DNA from: JANWHQ01 sp963775275
GTDB lineage: Bacteria; Pseudomonadota; Alphaproteobacteria; Caulobacterales; Caulobacteraceae
Reading direction: 5' to 3'
NCBI GenBank assembly: GCA_963775275.1
Contig: CAVZII010000005.1
Coordinates: forward strand, 682,001 to 746,000
Length of the DNA stretch: 64,000 nucleotides
This document shows, piece after piece, positions 1 through 12,863 of this stretch; positions within the stretch are counted from its first letter, which is position 1, and the number at the start of each line of letters is the position of its first letter. The notes beneath the pieces were generated by a model that was given only the letters and a program-made list of their open reading frames with translations, made no database searches and was not told the origin of the DNA. Position numbers and translations under genes: made by a program.

Positions 1-120
1 GACGACTTCTGCAAGGAGCTGGGCATCCCGTTCACCGTCGAGCGACGCATCTGGATGCTGAGGCGGCCAGTGGGGACCTCGCGGGTTGCCAAGACGCCTG
101 TGAGCGCCTATTCGATCTAG
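1..120 (+). CDS. C-terminal fragment of an unidentified protein
   Basis: The first 120 bases read open in frame 1 from the window edge to a TAG stop at 118-120. They give the last 39 residues of a protein that begins outside the window. The piece contains LGIPFTVERRIWMLRRP and ends VSAYSI. I do not recognise the family from this short tail. It is followed by about 130 bp of non-coding DNA before the secretion locus. Confidence 0.55.
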   Translation, partial: DDFCKELGIPFTVERRIWMLRRPVGTSRVAKTPVSAYSI

Positions 121-249
121 AGTTGTCTGACTGCCGAAAAATTCTACATATGGTAAAGCAACCTTAAGTATATCGTTGCGTTCCGTCTAAACTCCCGGGG
201 GTTGGCCACTCGTCGCCTTCCTCTGAAGGAGGGGCCTGGGCGGTGCCAT
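121..249. other. intergenic region upstream of the two-partner secretion locus
   Basis: This AT-richer gap separates the upstream stop codon from the fhaC-like start. It holds a stretch around 140-180 with CTTAAGTATATCG that could contain a promoter, but no -35/-10 pair is convincing. A purine-rich AAGGAGGGG at 226-234 lies about 15 bases before the preferred GTG start at 250. Confidence 0.4.
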
Positions 250-1921
250 GTGACAAGATACTATCTGCTGACCCTGGTCGTTCTGGCTGCCGGCCAGAGC
301 GCGCTGGCCCAACCCGCCGGCGTGAGCGCAGGCAGCCAACTCCAGCAGGTCCCGCGGGCGCCGGCTGAGCCCAGGTCGATCCCGGACATCCGCGTCGAGC
401 GCGGCCAGGCGCCGTCGACTCCGGGCCCCGCCGGGCCCCGGTTCGTGGTCAAGTCGCTGCACGTGACGGGCGCGACCCGCTTCACCGAGGCGGAGCTGAT
501 CGCGGCGACGGGATTCCAGCCCGGCGCCGAGATGGACCTGGCGGGTCTGCGCACCCTGGCCGCCCGTATTTCGGATTTCTACGATCGCCACGGGTACTTC
601 CTCGCCCAGGCCTATGTGCCCGCCCAGGACGTCGAAGGCGGGACCGTGACGATCGCGGTGATCGAAGGCCGCTATGGCAAGGTCGGGCTCAACAACCACA
701 CCCATGTCTCCAACGCCCTGGCCCACAGCATGCTGGCGGGCCTGGACGCCGGCGACGTGGTCGCGACTGCGCCGCTGGAGCGGCGGCTGCTGCTGCTGTC
801 GGACCTGCCGGGGGTGAAGGTGCAGTCGACCCTGCAGCCAGGCGAGGCGGTGGGGACTTCCGACCTGACCGTCAGCCTGTTGCCGGGGCGCCGCGTGACC
901 GGCAGCCTCGAGGCCGACAATGCAGGAAATCCCTACACCGGGACCTATCGGGGCGGCGGCACGCTGAACCTGAACGAGCTCACCGGTCAGGGCGACATGG
1001 CGAGCGTACGCTTCCTGACCGCAGGGTCCGGCTTCAACTACGTGCGGGGCGCCTATCAGGCGCATCTGCAGGACGCGACCTTGGGCGTGGCCTATGCCCA
1101 TCTGACCTATCGGCTCGGCGGGCGCTTCTCACCGCTGGATGCGAGCGGGACGGCGGACATCGCCAGCCTCTACGGCAGCTATCCCCTGATCCGTTCGCGC
1201 GACACCAACCTCGATGTCCACCTGCAATTCGACGCCAGGTCCTTCCATGACAAGGTCGGCGCGACCTCGTTCGTGGCGGACAGGACCGCCCGCGTCGTCA
1301 TCGTGGGGCTGACCGGCGATCACCACGACCGGCTCCTGGGCGGCGGCTGGACCTCCTATTCGGTCAGCTGGGCGTTCGGCGACCTCCACATCAAGACGCC
1401 GTCGGTTCGGGCCGAAGACGCCCTCACCGCGCGGACCAACGGCGCCTACAATAAATTCTCGTTCGACCTCGCCCGGCTGCAACAGGTGGCCGGGCCCCTG
1501 TCGCTCTACGGCGAGGCGCGAGGGCAGTTGGCGTCGAAGAACCTCGAACTCTTCAGAGAAGATGGAGCTCGGCGGCGCCTATGGCGTGCGGGCCTACCCT
1601 GAAGGCGAGGCCTATGGCGACCAGGGCTACATCCTGACCGCCGAAGCCAGGCTGAACCTGACGGCGCTGTCGCGGCGCATGCCCGGCCAGCTGCAGGCGG
1701 CCGTGTTCGTCGACCATGGCTCGGTGACCCTCGACAAGTCTCCGTGGGTCGCGGGCCGCAATCACCGGACGCTGAGCGCCGCCGGCGTCGGCCTGAGCTG
1801 GGCGGACAACCGTGGCCTCCTGATCAGTGCCTCCTACGCCTTCAAGCTGGGCGGCGGACGGGCCCTCTCGGCGCCGGATCGATCCGGCCGATTCTGGATC
1901 CGGCTCTCGAAGCTCTTCTGA
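250..1921 (+). pseudogene. FhaC/ShlB-family two-partner secretion transporter, one-base frameshift
   Basis: This is an outer-membrane transporter (TpsB) that exports the neighbouring exoprotein. The GTG at 250 gives a signal peptide (TRYYLLTLVVLAAGQSALA); a TTG at 202 is an alternative start. One POTRA domain (FVVKSLHVTGATRFTEAEL onward) lies at about residues 60-135, followed by a barrel region with the VRAYPEGEAYGDQGY signature and a C-terminal aromatic residue (LSKLF). The frame from 250 runs to 1602, while the C-terminal 120 residues lie in the next frame (1562-1921). The switch is at 1546-1549: GAACTC replaces GACTC, and removing one A restores K-N-L-D-S-S-E-K, a form typical of the family. 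Total inferred length is about 556 aa, normal for TpsB. The break may be a sequencing error. Confidence 0.85.
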
Positions 1922-1965
1922 CGGAGACCTTGGCACGCTTGGCGTCAAGTACAGGAACAACTCCC

Positions 1966-4800
<2,835 letters not shown>

Positions 4801-4970
4801 AGTGGTTTGGTGGGCGCCGATCGCCATGCCACAGCGCGCTTGGATGATGTTCAGGGGCCCGTCGCGATGTCTTGTGCGGCTGCCCGCTGGCGCATCCCCG
4901 GCGCTGGCCGAGACCGTCCGCCGGCGGTCCAGGCGCGCCCGATGGGGCCGGCGACTTCAACGGAAGGGCC
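4801..4970. repeat. spacer carrying a decayed copy of the L,D-transpeptidase gene start
   Basis: The 170 bp after copy 1 resemble the 120 bp after copy 2 (from 8639): both start AG(T/C)GGTT and reach an ATG about 25 bases later. The text after the ATG here (ATGCCACAGCGCGCTTGG) matches the start of the transpeptidase gene at 8661 in outline, but it soon loses the frame. The duplicated unit was therefore the exoprotein gene plus the start of the next gene. No intact gene remains here. Confidence 0.6.
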
Positions 4971-7900
4971 CCACCCTTCGCCTGTCGGCTCTTCTCCGCG
5001 GCCCCGCGTCCTGCGGCCTCGGGCCGACGGGCGTGGCTTGCCGCTTCCTCGGCGCTGGCCGGCTCGCTGGCGCTGAGCCTGGCCCTTGGAACGTCCGCCC
5101 AGGCGTTGCCGACGGCGGGGGTGGTGGCGGCGGGAGCGGCGACCGTCGTGGGCGCCCCCAACAGCCTCACCATCAACCAGTCGACCCAGAACGCGGTGAT
5201 CAACTGGCAGAGCTTCGGCATCGGTCAGGGGGAGTCCGTCCAGTTCGTGCAGCCCAACGTCAGCTCAGTGGCGCTGAACCGCGTGCTGGGCGCCGAGCCC
5301 TCGATGATCCTCGGCCGGCTGTCGGCCAACGGCCAGGTGTTCCTGGTCAACCCCAACGGCGTGCTGTTCGGGACGGGCGCGCAGGTCAACGTCGGCGGCC
5401 TGGTGGCCTCGACCCTGCAGATCAACGACGCCGACTTCATGGCGGGCCGGTACCGGTTCACCGGGACGGGCGCCGGCGCTGGCGCGGTGGTCAACATGGG
5501 CTCGATCGTCGCGGACGGCGGCTCGGTCGCCCTGCTCGGCGGCCACGTCAGCAATCAGGGCGTGATCTCCGCCAGGCTCGGCGCGGTGTCGCTGGCGGCG
5601 GGGCGCGCCATGACCCTCGACGTGGCCGGGGACGGCCTGCTGAACGTGAAGGTCGACGAAGGCGCGGTGAACGCCCTGGCCGAGAACGGCGGCCTGATCC
5701 GCGCCGACGGCGGCCGGGTGCTGATGACGGCCCGATCGGCGAGCGGGCTCTTGCGGACGGCGGTCAACAACACCGGCGTCATCGAGGCGCGCACGCTTCA
5801 GACCCGCAACGGCTCCATCAGCCTGATGGGCGACATGCAAAGCGGCGCGGTGAACGTCGCCGGGACACTGGACGCCAGCGCGCCGGACGGCGGCGACGGG
5901 GGCGTGATCGAAACCTCCGCCGCGATGGTCAACATCGCCGATGGCGCCAAGGTCACCACAGCCGCCCCCATGGGGCTGACCGGGGTCTGGAGCATCGACC
6001 CGCTGGACTTCACCATCGGGGCCGGCGGCAACATCTCGGGCGCGACGCTCTCGGCCCTGCTGGTCACCAACAGCGTCACCATCAGCACGGCGGCCGGGAC
6101 CGACTCCGTCGATCCGGGAACCCCGCCGGTGTCCAACCTCTACTCCACCACGCCCGGCAACGGCGACATCATCGTCAACGACGCGGTCAGCTGGACGGCG
6201 GCGCCGAGCACCACCACCCTGAAGCTGATCGCCGAGCGCGACGTCGACCTGAACAACGCGATCACCGCCACCAACGGCAACTTCGTGGTGTGCTGCGGCC
6301 GCGACATCAACGCGAGCGGGACGATCACGACCGTCAACGGAAGCGTCCTTCTGAGCGCGGGACGGGACATCTTCCTGAACGCCGTCGCGGCCATGACGAC
6401 GACCGACGGCAACATCACGATCTGCGCCGGCGACAACCTCAACATCGACGCGGCGATCACCCTGACCCGAGGGACCAGCACTCCGGCCCAGAGCCTCAGC
6501 CTGGCGCTCGGCCTGACGTTGATCGCCGGAAACAGCGGAACCGGACCGGGGGTCGCCGGCGGCACGGTGATCTTCGATCCCTTGGCGCCGCTCGTCACCG
6601 TCACAGGGCCGAGCGCGCCGGTGGTCATCGACTACAATCCGGTCTCCTACACGACGCCCACGGACTATTCGGTCGAGTTCACCCTGACCGGCGGGGCCAC
6701 GCTGACCCAGCACATGCTGGTGTTCCCCAACGGCGACAAGGTCTTCGACGGCACGACCGCGGCGATCCTCTCGGGGTTCAAGAGCACCGGCGTCTCCGGC
6801 GCCCCCACCGGGGTCACCTTGGTGGCGGGTCCTGGCGCCACCGCCGTCTTCGACAGCGCGGCCGTGGGATCCGACATCGGGATCACCTACTCGGACTACA
6901 GCCTCGCCGGCCCAGACGCCGCCGACTACGCCCTCGCGGCGAACTGCTGCACGTCCGGCTTCCGGACGACCGCGACGATCACCGCCGCGACACCGACCCC
7001 GACGCCAACGCCAACGCCGACGCCGACCCCGACCCCTACACCAACTCCGACGCCAACGCCGACGCCAACGCCGACGCCAACGCCGACCCCCACGCCTACT
7101 CCGACGCCGACGCCGACGCCGACGCCGACACCGACCCCAACCCGACGCCAACTCCGACGCCAACTCCGACGCCGACGCCGACACCAACGCCAACACCAAC
7201 GCCAACACCCACTCCGACGCCAACGCCGACACCAACGCCGACACCCACTCCGACGCCGACCCCAACCCCGACGCCGACACCAACGCCCACTCCGACGCCG
7301 ACACCCACACCGACGCCGACGCCCACTCCGACTCCCACACCGACGCCGACCCCAACCCCGACGCCAACACCGACGCCGACGCCAACTCCAACGCCGACCC
7401 CAACCCCGACGCCCACGCCGACGCCAACGCCGACACCGACACCAACACCGACGCCGACGCCGACACCGACGCCTACGCCGACACCAACGCCGACGCCGAC
7501 GCCGACACCCACTCCGACGCCGACGCCGACGCCAACTCCGACGCCAACCCCGACACCAACTCCGACCCCAACCCCGACGCCGACGCCGACACCAACGCCG
7601 ACGCCAACGCCGACACCGACTCCGACGCCGACCCCGACGCCAACGCCAACGCCGACACCGACACCGACGCCCACGCCGACGCCGACCCCGACACCAACAC
7701 CGACGCCGACGCCGACGCCGACGCCAACTCCGACGCCGACGCCAACGCCGACGCCAACTCCGACGCCGACGCCAACGCCGACACCAACGCCGACACCAAC
7801 GCCGACACCCACTCCGACGCCAACGCCGACACCGACGCCAACACCCACTCCGACGCCGACCCCAACCCCGACGCCGACGCCGACACCAACGCCCACTCCG

Positions 7901-8638
7901 ACTCCGACGCCGACACCGACACCAACGCCAACGCCCACTCCGACTCCGACTCCGACTCCGACGCCGACCCCAACCCCGACGCCAACACCGACGCCGACGC
8001 CAACTCCAACGCCGACCCCAACCCCGACGCCCACGCCGACGCCGACCCCGACGCCGACACCAACGCCAACACCGACACCGACACCAACCCCGACGCCGAC
8101 TCCAACGCCGACGCCGACGCCGACACCCACTCCGACGCCGACCCCGACCCCGACACCAACTCCGACCCCCACTCCGACGCCGACACCCACACCAACGCCA
8201 ACGCCGACCCCGACGCCGACGCCAACGCCGACACCCACTCCGACGCCGACGCCGACGCCAACTCCGACGCCGACGCCAACTCCGACGCCAACCCCGACAC
8301 CAACTCCGACCCCAACTCCGACGCCAACGCCGACGCCAACGCCAACGCCGACCCCCACGCCCACTCCGGCCCCGACGCCGACACCGACGCCGACACCAAC
8401 GCCGACACCCGCTCCGCTTCCGCTCGTTGCACCCGAGGTGGTGGAAAGTGCGCCCCTCGAGGTCGGGGCGCCGGCGGGCCTGACTCTCCTGGTGCTCCGC
8501 GGCGGGGTCAGAATGCCGCTTGCGCCGGTGGCCGAGACAGCGCCGATCCCTCGGCGGGCGACCGCTCTACCCGCCGTGACGTCGCCGTTTCCGGCCTATG
8601 TGGCGCCGGTGCATCCGCGCAAGCAGGACCGGAACTAG
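4971..8638 (+). pseudogene. filamentous haemagglutinin-like exoprotein, copy 2, no clear start and a frameshift in the Thr-Pro array
   Basis: This is a tandem paralogue of copy 1, offset by 3005 bp. From about 5040 to 6985 the DNA is nearly identical to copy 1 (I noticed a few substitutions, giving for example GTDSVDPG for GTNSVDPG and AERDV for ADRDV). The position equal to copy 1's ATG reads GAAGGGCCC, so the start is lost. The first codons lie in a different frame from the signal peptide because of a small insertion near 5010; a TTG at 4872 is the only upstream in-frame start candidate and has no good ribosome site. At 7141-7143 a CCC where the repeat normally has CCCC shifts the frame. 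The downstream frame then continues Thr-Pro and ends in the conserved GAPAGLTLLVLRGG tail with RKQDRN. It could be a silent donor copy, or an intact gene hidden by sequence errors. Confidence 0.75.
6990..8410 (+). repeat. long ACNCCN Thr-Pro array of exoprotein copy 2
   Basis: About 1.42 kb of ACN-CCN repeat, roughly 2.4 times the length of the array in copy 1. One base is missing in the CCC at 7141-7143, which moves the Thr-Pro reading from one frame to the next. An APTP variant unit appears near the 3' end. Confidence 0.93.
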
Positions 8639-8660
8639 AGCGGTTCCAGGAGCAATCACC

Positions 8661-9371
8661 ATGGCCCAACCCTCGCGAACGACGTTCAAGGCCCTGATGC
8701 TGTGTCTGGCCGGGTTTTGGGCCTTCCCGACCCTGGCGTCGGCCGCGGCCTCGCCGCCTGCGGACCGGGCCGGCCTCAAGGAAAGCCCGGCCTCAACCGC
8801 GGCGGAGCGAGTCGCGGACTGGGTGATCGCGTCCGGCGACAGTCACGGCCTGCCCTTCGCGATCGTCGACAAGGTCGCGGCCGAGGTCTTCGTCTATGAA
8901 CGGGATGGGAGCCTACGCGGCGCGGCGCCGGTACTGGTCGGACTGGCGCGCGGCGATGACTCGGTCCGAGGCATCGGGCAGCGCAAGCTGTCGAGCATAC
9001 GTCCCGCAGAGCGAACCACCCCCGCCGGCCGCTTCGTCGCCGCGCTCGGCCAGGACCTCGGGACAAAGGACGTGCTCTGGGTGGACTATGACGCCGGCGT
9101 CTCCCTGCATCGGGTGATCACCACCAATCCGAAGGAACGACGGCTGCAGCGCCTGGCGACGCCGACGCCGCTCGACAACCGGATCTCCTACGGCTGCATC
9201 AACGTGCCCGAAGCGTTCTTCGACAAGGTCGTCGAGCCGACGTTCAGCGGCACGGATGGGATCGTCTACATCCTGCCGGAGGTCCGCTCGATCCGCGACG
9301 TGTTCCCGGCCTATCTTCCCGAACACAGCAGCCGGACGCTGGCGGTCACGGCCGTCGTCCCGGCGCGCTGA
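8661..9371 (+). CDS. L,D-transpeptidase-like (YkuD-type) exported protein
   Basis: 236 aa, starting at ATG 8661 after CAGGAGCAATCACC, 22 bp downstream of exoprotein copy 2. Residues 1-35 look like a signal peptide (FKALMLCLAGFWAFPTLASA). The catalytic region has an upstream His (VSLHRVITT) and the Cys motif NRISYGCINVP, a variant of the [ST]HGC motif of YkuD enzymes with Tyr in place of His. The family cross-links peptidoglycan stem peptides, or attaches proteins to them, in the periplasm. Its place behind the exoprotein genes, and the decayed copy of its start between them, suggest it belongs to the locus. Whether it acts on cell wall or on the exoprotein is not known. Confidence 0.75.
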   Translation: MAQPSRTTFKALMLCLAGFWAFPTLASAAASPPADRAGLKESPASTAAERVADWVIASGDSHGLPFAIVDKVAAEVFVYERDGSLRGAAPVLVGLARGDDSVRGIGQRKLSSIRPAERTTPAGRFVAALGQDLGTKDVLWVDYDAGVSLHRVITTNPKERRLQRLATPTPLDNRISYGCINVPEAFFDKVVEPTFSGTDGIVYILPEVRSIRDVFPAYLPEHSSRTLAVTAVVPAR

Positions 9372-9379
9372 CGGCCTCC

Positions 9380-9413
9380 GCAAACCGGGTTCGACTTTTG
9401 CAGAACGCGCTCT
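9380..9413. repeat. short palindromic intergenic repeat, copy 1
   Basis: The sequence GCAAACCGGGTTCGACTTTTG followed by CAGAACGCGCTCT lies between two convergent genes. A very similar stretch occurs at 36955-36992 (GCAAAATCGGGTTCC, then CTCTTTTGCGGAACGCGCT). The GCAAAA/TTTTGC ends can pair as a hairpin. It may act as a terminator for one or both flanking genes. Confidence 0.55.
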
Positions 9414-10398
9414 AAGCCGTCCCGTCTTCGCGCGGGGACCCGGTTTCCACTTCGCCCGAGAGCGGGCCGGGGGTGGTCTGGGTCTCGTAGATCGGGTTGT
9501 AGAGCAGCGTCCCGAAGGTCTCGAGCACCCGCTTGCGCTCCTCATTGACCGGCTCGTCGGGGATGGCGCGCATGAGGGCGTCGCAGCGGGCCTGCATCCC
9601 CTCGCGGAACTCCGGATGGCTGAAGATGAAGAGGTCGTTCCGGCGGATCCCGCGCAGCACGCGCTCGCCGACCTCGATGGGGTCCATGAACACCCGGCGC
9701 AAGGTCTCGGGATCGAAGCTCGGGCGCGGCTGGCCGTTCAGCTGGGGCGGCGGGACGCGCGGGCCCTTGTAGCCGGAGTCGGAGAGGCTCTGCGGCCTCA
9801 CCGCCTGGGTCGTGACCCCGAGGTTGGTCGCCACCGGCCCCGGGAAATAGACCGAGACGCCGATGTTGTCGTTCTGCAGGTCGGTCGCGAGCGCCTCGGA
9901 CAGGCCCGCCACCCCCATCTTGGCGGTGATGTAGAGCCCCGCCTGGCCCGAGGCGAAGGCGCCGGACTGGGAGGCGTTGTTGACGATGTGCCCGCCCTCG
10001 CCATGGGCCAGCATGCGCGGCATGAAGGTCTGGACCCCGTTGATCACCCCGCCCAGGCACACGCCCATGACGAAGTCCCAGTCGTCGTAGGTGGCCTTCT
10101 GCATCGGCCCGACCACGCCCACGCCGGCGTTGTTCACCAGCACATGGACGGGACCGAACACCTGCTCGGCCTCGTCGGCGGCCCGGACCCACTGTTCGCG
10201 GTCGGTGACGTCCAGGAGGACCGGATGCACCGCCAGGTTGGTGTCCTTGAATCCCGCCATGGCCTCGTCGAGGGCCTCGCGGCGGATGTCGGCGATCACG
10301 ACCTTCATGCCCGCGCGGGCGAAGACCGTGGCCATGCCCAGGCCCATGCCCGACGCGCCGCCGGTGATGAAGGCGACCTTGCCCTCGACGTCCTGCAT
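9412..10398 (-). CDS. short-chain dehydrogenase/reductase (SDR), paralogue 1
   Basis: 328 aa classical SDR. It has the NAD(P)-binding TGGASGMGLGMA near residue 12, the NNAG motif (VLVNNAGVGV) and an active-site YITAK in place of the usual YxxxK, preceded by a Ser-rich segment (NNASQSG). The acidic IAD after strand 2 suggests NAD preference, though this is inference. A ribosome site GAGGAAA precedes the ATG at 10398. It lies 101 bp behind SDR paralogue 2, with which it shares TYDDWD and GGVINGV, so the pair arose by duplication. The upstream gene encodes an acyl-CoA-dehydrogenase-like flavoprotein, so a catabolic pathway is likely. The substrate is unknown. Confidence 0.87.
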   Translation of the reverse strand: MQDVEGKVAFITGGASGMGLGMATVFARAGMKVVIADIRREALDEAMAGFKDTNLAVHPVLLDVTDREQWVRAADEAEQVFGPVHVLVNNAGVGVVGPMQKATYDDWDFVMGVCLGGVINGVQTFMPRMLAHGEGGHIVNNASQSGAFASGQAGLYITAKMGVAGLSEALATDLQNDNIGVSVYFPGPVATNLGVTTQAVRPQSLSDSGYKGPRVPPPQLNGQPRPSFDPETLRRVFMDPIEVGERVLRGIRRNDLFIFSHPEFREGMQARCDALMRAIPDEPVNEERKRVLETFGTLLYNPIYETQTTPGPLSGEVETGSPREDGTA

Positions 10399-10416
10399 CT
10401 TTGCGTTTCCTCTTTC

Positions 10417-10560
10417 ATCCCTTCTCCCGGAGGGAGAAGGAGGGACCCAACCCGGAGGGTTGGGAGGATGTGGGTTCAGGAACGGTGGGGGCTTGCCCCT
10501 CACCTTCCCGTTGCTCCGCAACGGGGCCCCTTCCTCTCCCCATGGGAGAGGCGACGATCG
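10417..10560. repeat. REP-like palindromic intergenic repeat, copy A
   Basis: A run of GC-rich inverted repeats (CTTCTCCCGGAGGGAGAAG, CCCAACCCGGAGGGTTGGG, CCGTTGCTCCGCAACGG and CTCTCCCCATGGGAGAG) lies between the two SDR genes and enters the 3' end of the upstream one. Related CCCCT-rich repeats occur at 14886-14985 and 36775-36903. They resemble dispersed repeats common in this group. Confidence 0.7.
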
Positions 10561-11453
10561 CGGTGCTCGGTGTAGATCGGCGTGGTCAGGAGGTTCTTGA
10601 TGGTAGCGGCGCGGGCGTGATTGATCGGCTCGTCCGGCCAGGCCGCCTCGATCGCCTCGTGGCGCTCGCGGATGGCGGCGCGCAGCTCCGGATGGCTCAG
10701 GATGTAGAGCTCGTTGGCCCGGATCGCCTTCAGGATCCGCCGGCCCGCCTCCTCGGGCTCCATCCAGGAGTCGCCGAGGCTGATCGCGCCCTTGACCGGC
10801 TCGCCGGCCGGCTCGGGCGGGGAGTAGCCGGTGTCGGAGAGCCCGGCGGGGCGCTTGGCGCCGGCTTCGGCGATGTTGGACTTCACCGGCCCCGGGCAAT
10901 AGACCGAGACGCCGATCCCATGCTCGGCCATGTCGCTGCGCAGGGCCTCCGAAAGGCCCGTCACCGCGAACTTGGAGGCGCAGTAGACGCCGGCCGTGCC
11001 GAGCGCGGCCAGGCCCCCGATCGAGGAGACGTTGACGATGTGGCCGCCCTGGCCGCGGGCGATCATCCGCGGGATGACGGTGACGATCCCGTTGATCACG
11101 CCGCCGACATTGACGCCCATGACCCAGTCCCAGTCGTCGTAGGTGGCCTGCTCCATCGGCCCGATCACGCCGACCCCGGCGTTGTTGACCAAGAGGTCGA
11201 TGGGCCCCAGCGCCTGCTCGACCTCGTCGGCGGCGCGGACCCAGCCGGAGCGGTCGGTGACGTCGAGCTTGACCGGATGCAGGACGAGGTTCGGCCGCTC
11301 GGCGAACCAGGCCTCGATCGGCCCGAGCGAATCCTCGCGCCGATAGGTGATCGCCACCTTCATGCCGGCCCCGGCCAGCACCTTGGCCAGTCCCATGCCG
11401 ATCCCGGAGACGCCGCCGGTGATGAAGGCGACCTTTCCCTCGAGATGCTGCAT
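10500..11453 (-). CDS. short-chain dehydrogenase/reductase (SDR), paralogue 2
   Basis: 317 aa classical SDR: TGGVSGIGMGLA cofactor loop, DVTD, LLVNNAGVGV, IVNVSSIGG with the catalytic Ser, and YCASKFA with the catalytic Tyr and Lys. The ATG at 11453 follows AAGGAGGAG. The stop of the flavoprotein gene lies 22 bp upstream, so the two are probably one transcript. The last 17 residues (RRLSHGERKGPRCGATGR in part) are encoded by a REP-like repeat that has replaced the native end of the gene, which explains why the tail is unlike other SDRs. Substrate unknown. Confidence 0.88.
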   Translation of the reverse strand: MQHLEGKVAFITGGVSGIGMGLAKVLAGAGMKVAITYRREDSLGPIEAWFAERPNLVLHPVKLDVTDRSGWVRAADEVEQALGPIDLLVNNAGVGVIGPMEQATYDDWDWVMGVNVGGVINGIVTVIPRMIARGQGGHIVNVSSIGGLAALGTAGVYCASKFAVTGLSEALRSDMAEHGIGVSVYCPGPVKSNIAEAGAKRPAGLSDTGYSPPEPAGEPVKGAISLGDSWMEPEEAGRRILKAIRANELYILSHPELRAAIRERHEAIEAAWPDEPINHARAATIKNLLTTPIYTEHRDRRLSHGERKGPRCGATGR

Positions 11454-11475
11454 GGGCTCCTCCTTGATTATGACC

Positions 11476-12747
11476 TCAGCTCATCCCCGGCAGGCCGGCG
11501 CCCAGGCCAAGGTAGTTCATGGCGTAGAGCGACTGGACGATCGGCTGGGCCGAGGGATGCACCAGATACATCTGAATGTCGCGGAAGTACCGCTGCATCT
11601 TCCTGCCCTTGGCGATGGAGGAGGCCGAGGCGGTGCGGAACACCTTCTCGACCGCGTCGGTCGCGAGGTAGCAGCCCCGCTGGGCGATCGCCCAGATCTT
11701 GAAGGTATCCTGGGGCGTGATCGGCTGGCCCGTCCGCTGCCAGCGCTCACACTGCTCGTGGTACATCTCCATGCAGGCGAGCATCAGAGCCTCGGCCGAG
11801 TGGGCGTTGGCCAGGGCCTCGCCGATCGCCGCCTGGCTGGTGGGATCGTTCAGCTTCAGCGTCCCGCCGCCCATGACCGGCTTCTTGCGCATGATCTGCT
11901 CGTACTCGTCGATCGCGGCGTAGGCGGTCCCGGTGAGGATGGCGGTGAAGGTGGCGTGGTAGGCCCCGCCCATGATGCCGAGATACATCGGGTTGCCGTG
12001 CAGGCGCGTGCCCGGCGTTTCGGTCCAGCCGGCCGGCAGGCTGAGCAGGATGGCCGGCACGATGTGGTGGTCGGGCACGAACTGGTCGGTGATCCTGACC
12101 GACTGCGAGCCGGACGCGCGCATGCCCAGGCTGACGTCGCCGCCCCAGTCCTCGATGATCTCATAGCGGTCGCGCGGCAGGACGATGTTGACCGTCCGCG
12201 CGGGCTTGCCGTCCGCCTCGGGGATGATCGCTCCGCCGATGAAGTGGGTCGAGATCGGGGCGCCGGAGGAATACTGCCACTGGCCGGTGACCATGTAGCC
12301 GCCGTCCACCCGCGTCAGCTTGCCCGCGGGCGGCGCCCGGTGCGGGGCGCGGAAGTCGCCGGCGGCGCCGAACAGCTCGCGCTGGGCCTGCTCGGGCCAA
12401 TGGGCGGCGACCACCAGGGAGTGGGAGGTGCCCAGGCAGTAGCACCAGCCCGCCGACGGATGGCCGCGCGCGATCTCCATGACCACCTTGCCGAAGGTCA
12501 TCAGGTCCATCTCGTAGCCGCCGAACATCCTGGGCTGGATCAGGCGGTAGAGGCCGCCATCGATCATGGCCTGATGGACGTCGTCGAGGTACCAGCCGCG
12601 CTCGTCGGCCTCCTCCTGCTGTTCGCGCAGGCGCGGCCTGAGGGCCCGCGCGCGTTCCACCGCCATCTCGGCCGTCAGTCCCGGCTCGGGCTGGGGCAGC
12701 CAGCCGGGCTTGCCCGCAGACGTCTTCACAGCCTCAATCTGGCCCAT
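11476..12747 (-). CDS. acyl-CoA dehydrogenase-like flavoprotein (group D monooxygenase/HsaA-like)
   Basis: 423 aa. The fold is that of acyl-CoA dehydrogenase: an N-terminal helical domain with PRMFGGYEMDLMTFGKVVMEIAR, a middle beta domain with VTGQWQYSSGAPISTHFIGG, and a C-terminal helical domain ending RYFRDIQMYLVHPSAQP. The SGAP/HPSA pattern and the C-terminal RDIQ are typical of the flavin monooxygenase branch (HsaA, HpaB-like, DszC-like) rather than of true acyl-CoA dehydrogenases. Such enzymes take reduced flavin from a partner reductase. It leads a minus-strand cluster with two SDRs, and a quinone reductase is encoded divergently 143 bp away. Substrate unknown; an aromatic or steroid-like compound is a guess from the family. 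Confidence 0.78.
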   Translation of the reverse strand: MGQIEAVKTSAGKPGWLPQPEPGLTAEMAVERARALRPRLREQQEEADERGWYLDDVHQAMIDGGLYRLIQPRMFGGYEMDLMTFGKVVMEIARGHPSAGWCYCLGTSHSLVVAAHWPEQAQRELFGAAGDFRAPHRAPPAGKLTRVDGGYMVTGQWQYSSGAPISTHFIGGAIIPEADGKPARTVNIVLPRDRYEIIEDWGGDVSLGMRASGSQSVRITDQFVPDHHIVPAILLSLPAGWTETPGTRLHGNPMYLGIMGGAYHATFTAILTGTAYAAIDEYEQIMRKKPVMGGGTLKLNDPTSQAAIGEALANAHSAEALMLACMEMYHEQCERWQRTGQPITPQDTFKIWAIAQRGCYLATDAVEKVFRTASASSIAKGRKMQRYFRDIQMYLVHPSAQPIVQSLYAMNYLGLGAGLPGMS

Positions 12748-12863
12748 GCGTTTCCTTCGTCCTCAGGTCGGCCGCCTCGAGTGCATCCGGATGCGGCCAC
12801 GGGGCCGATCCTGGCGTTCCTGGAATTCACATTATCCAATGCGCGGCCGGTGACAACGATGAT

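Noticed and set aside
6990..8410. CRISPR-like array
   Set aside because: Units are 6 bp and coding (ACN-CCN) with no spacers of constant length and no cas genes nearby.
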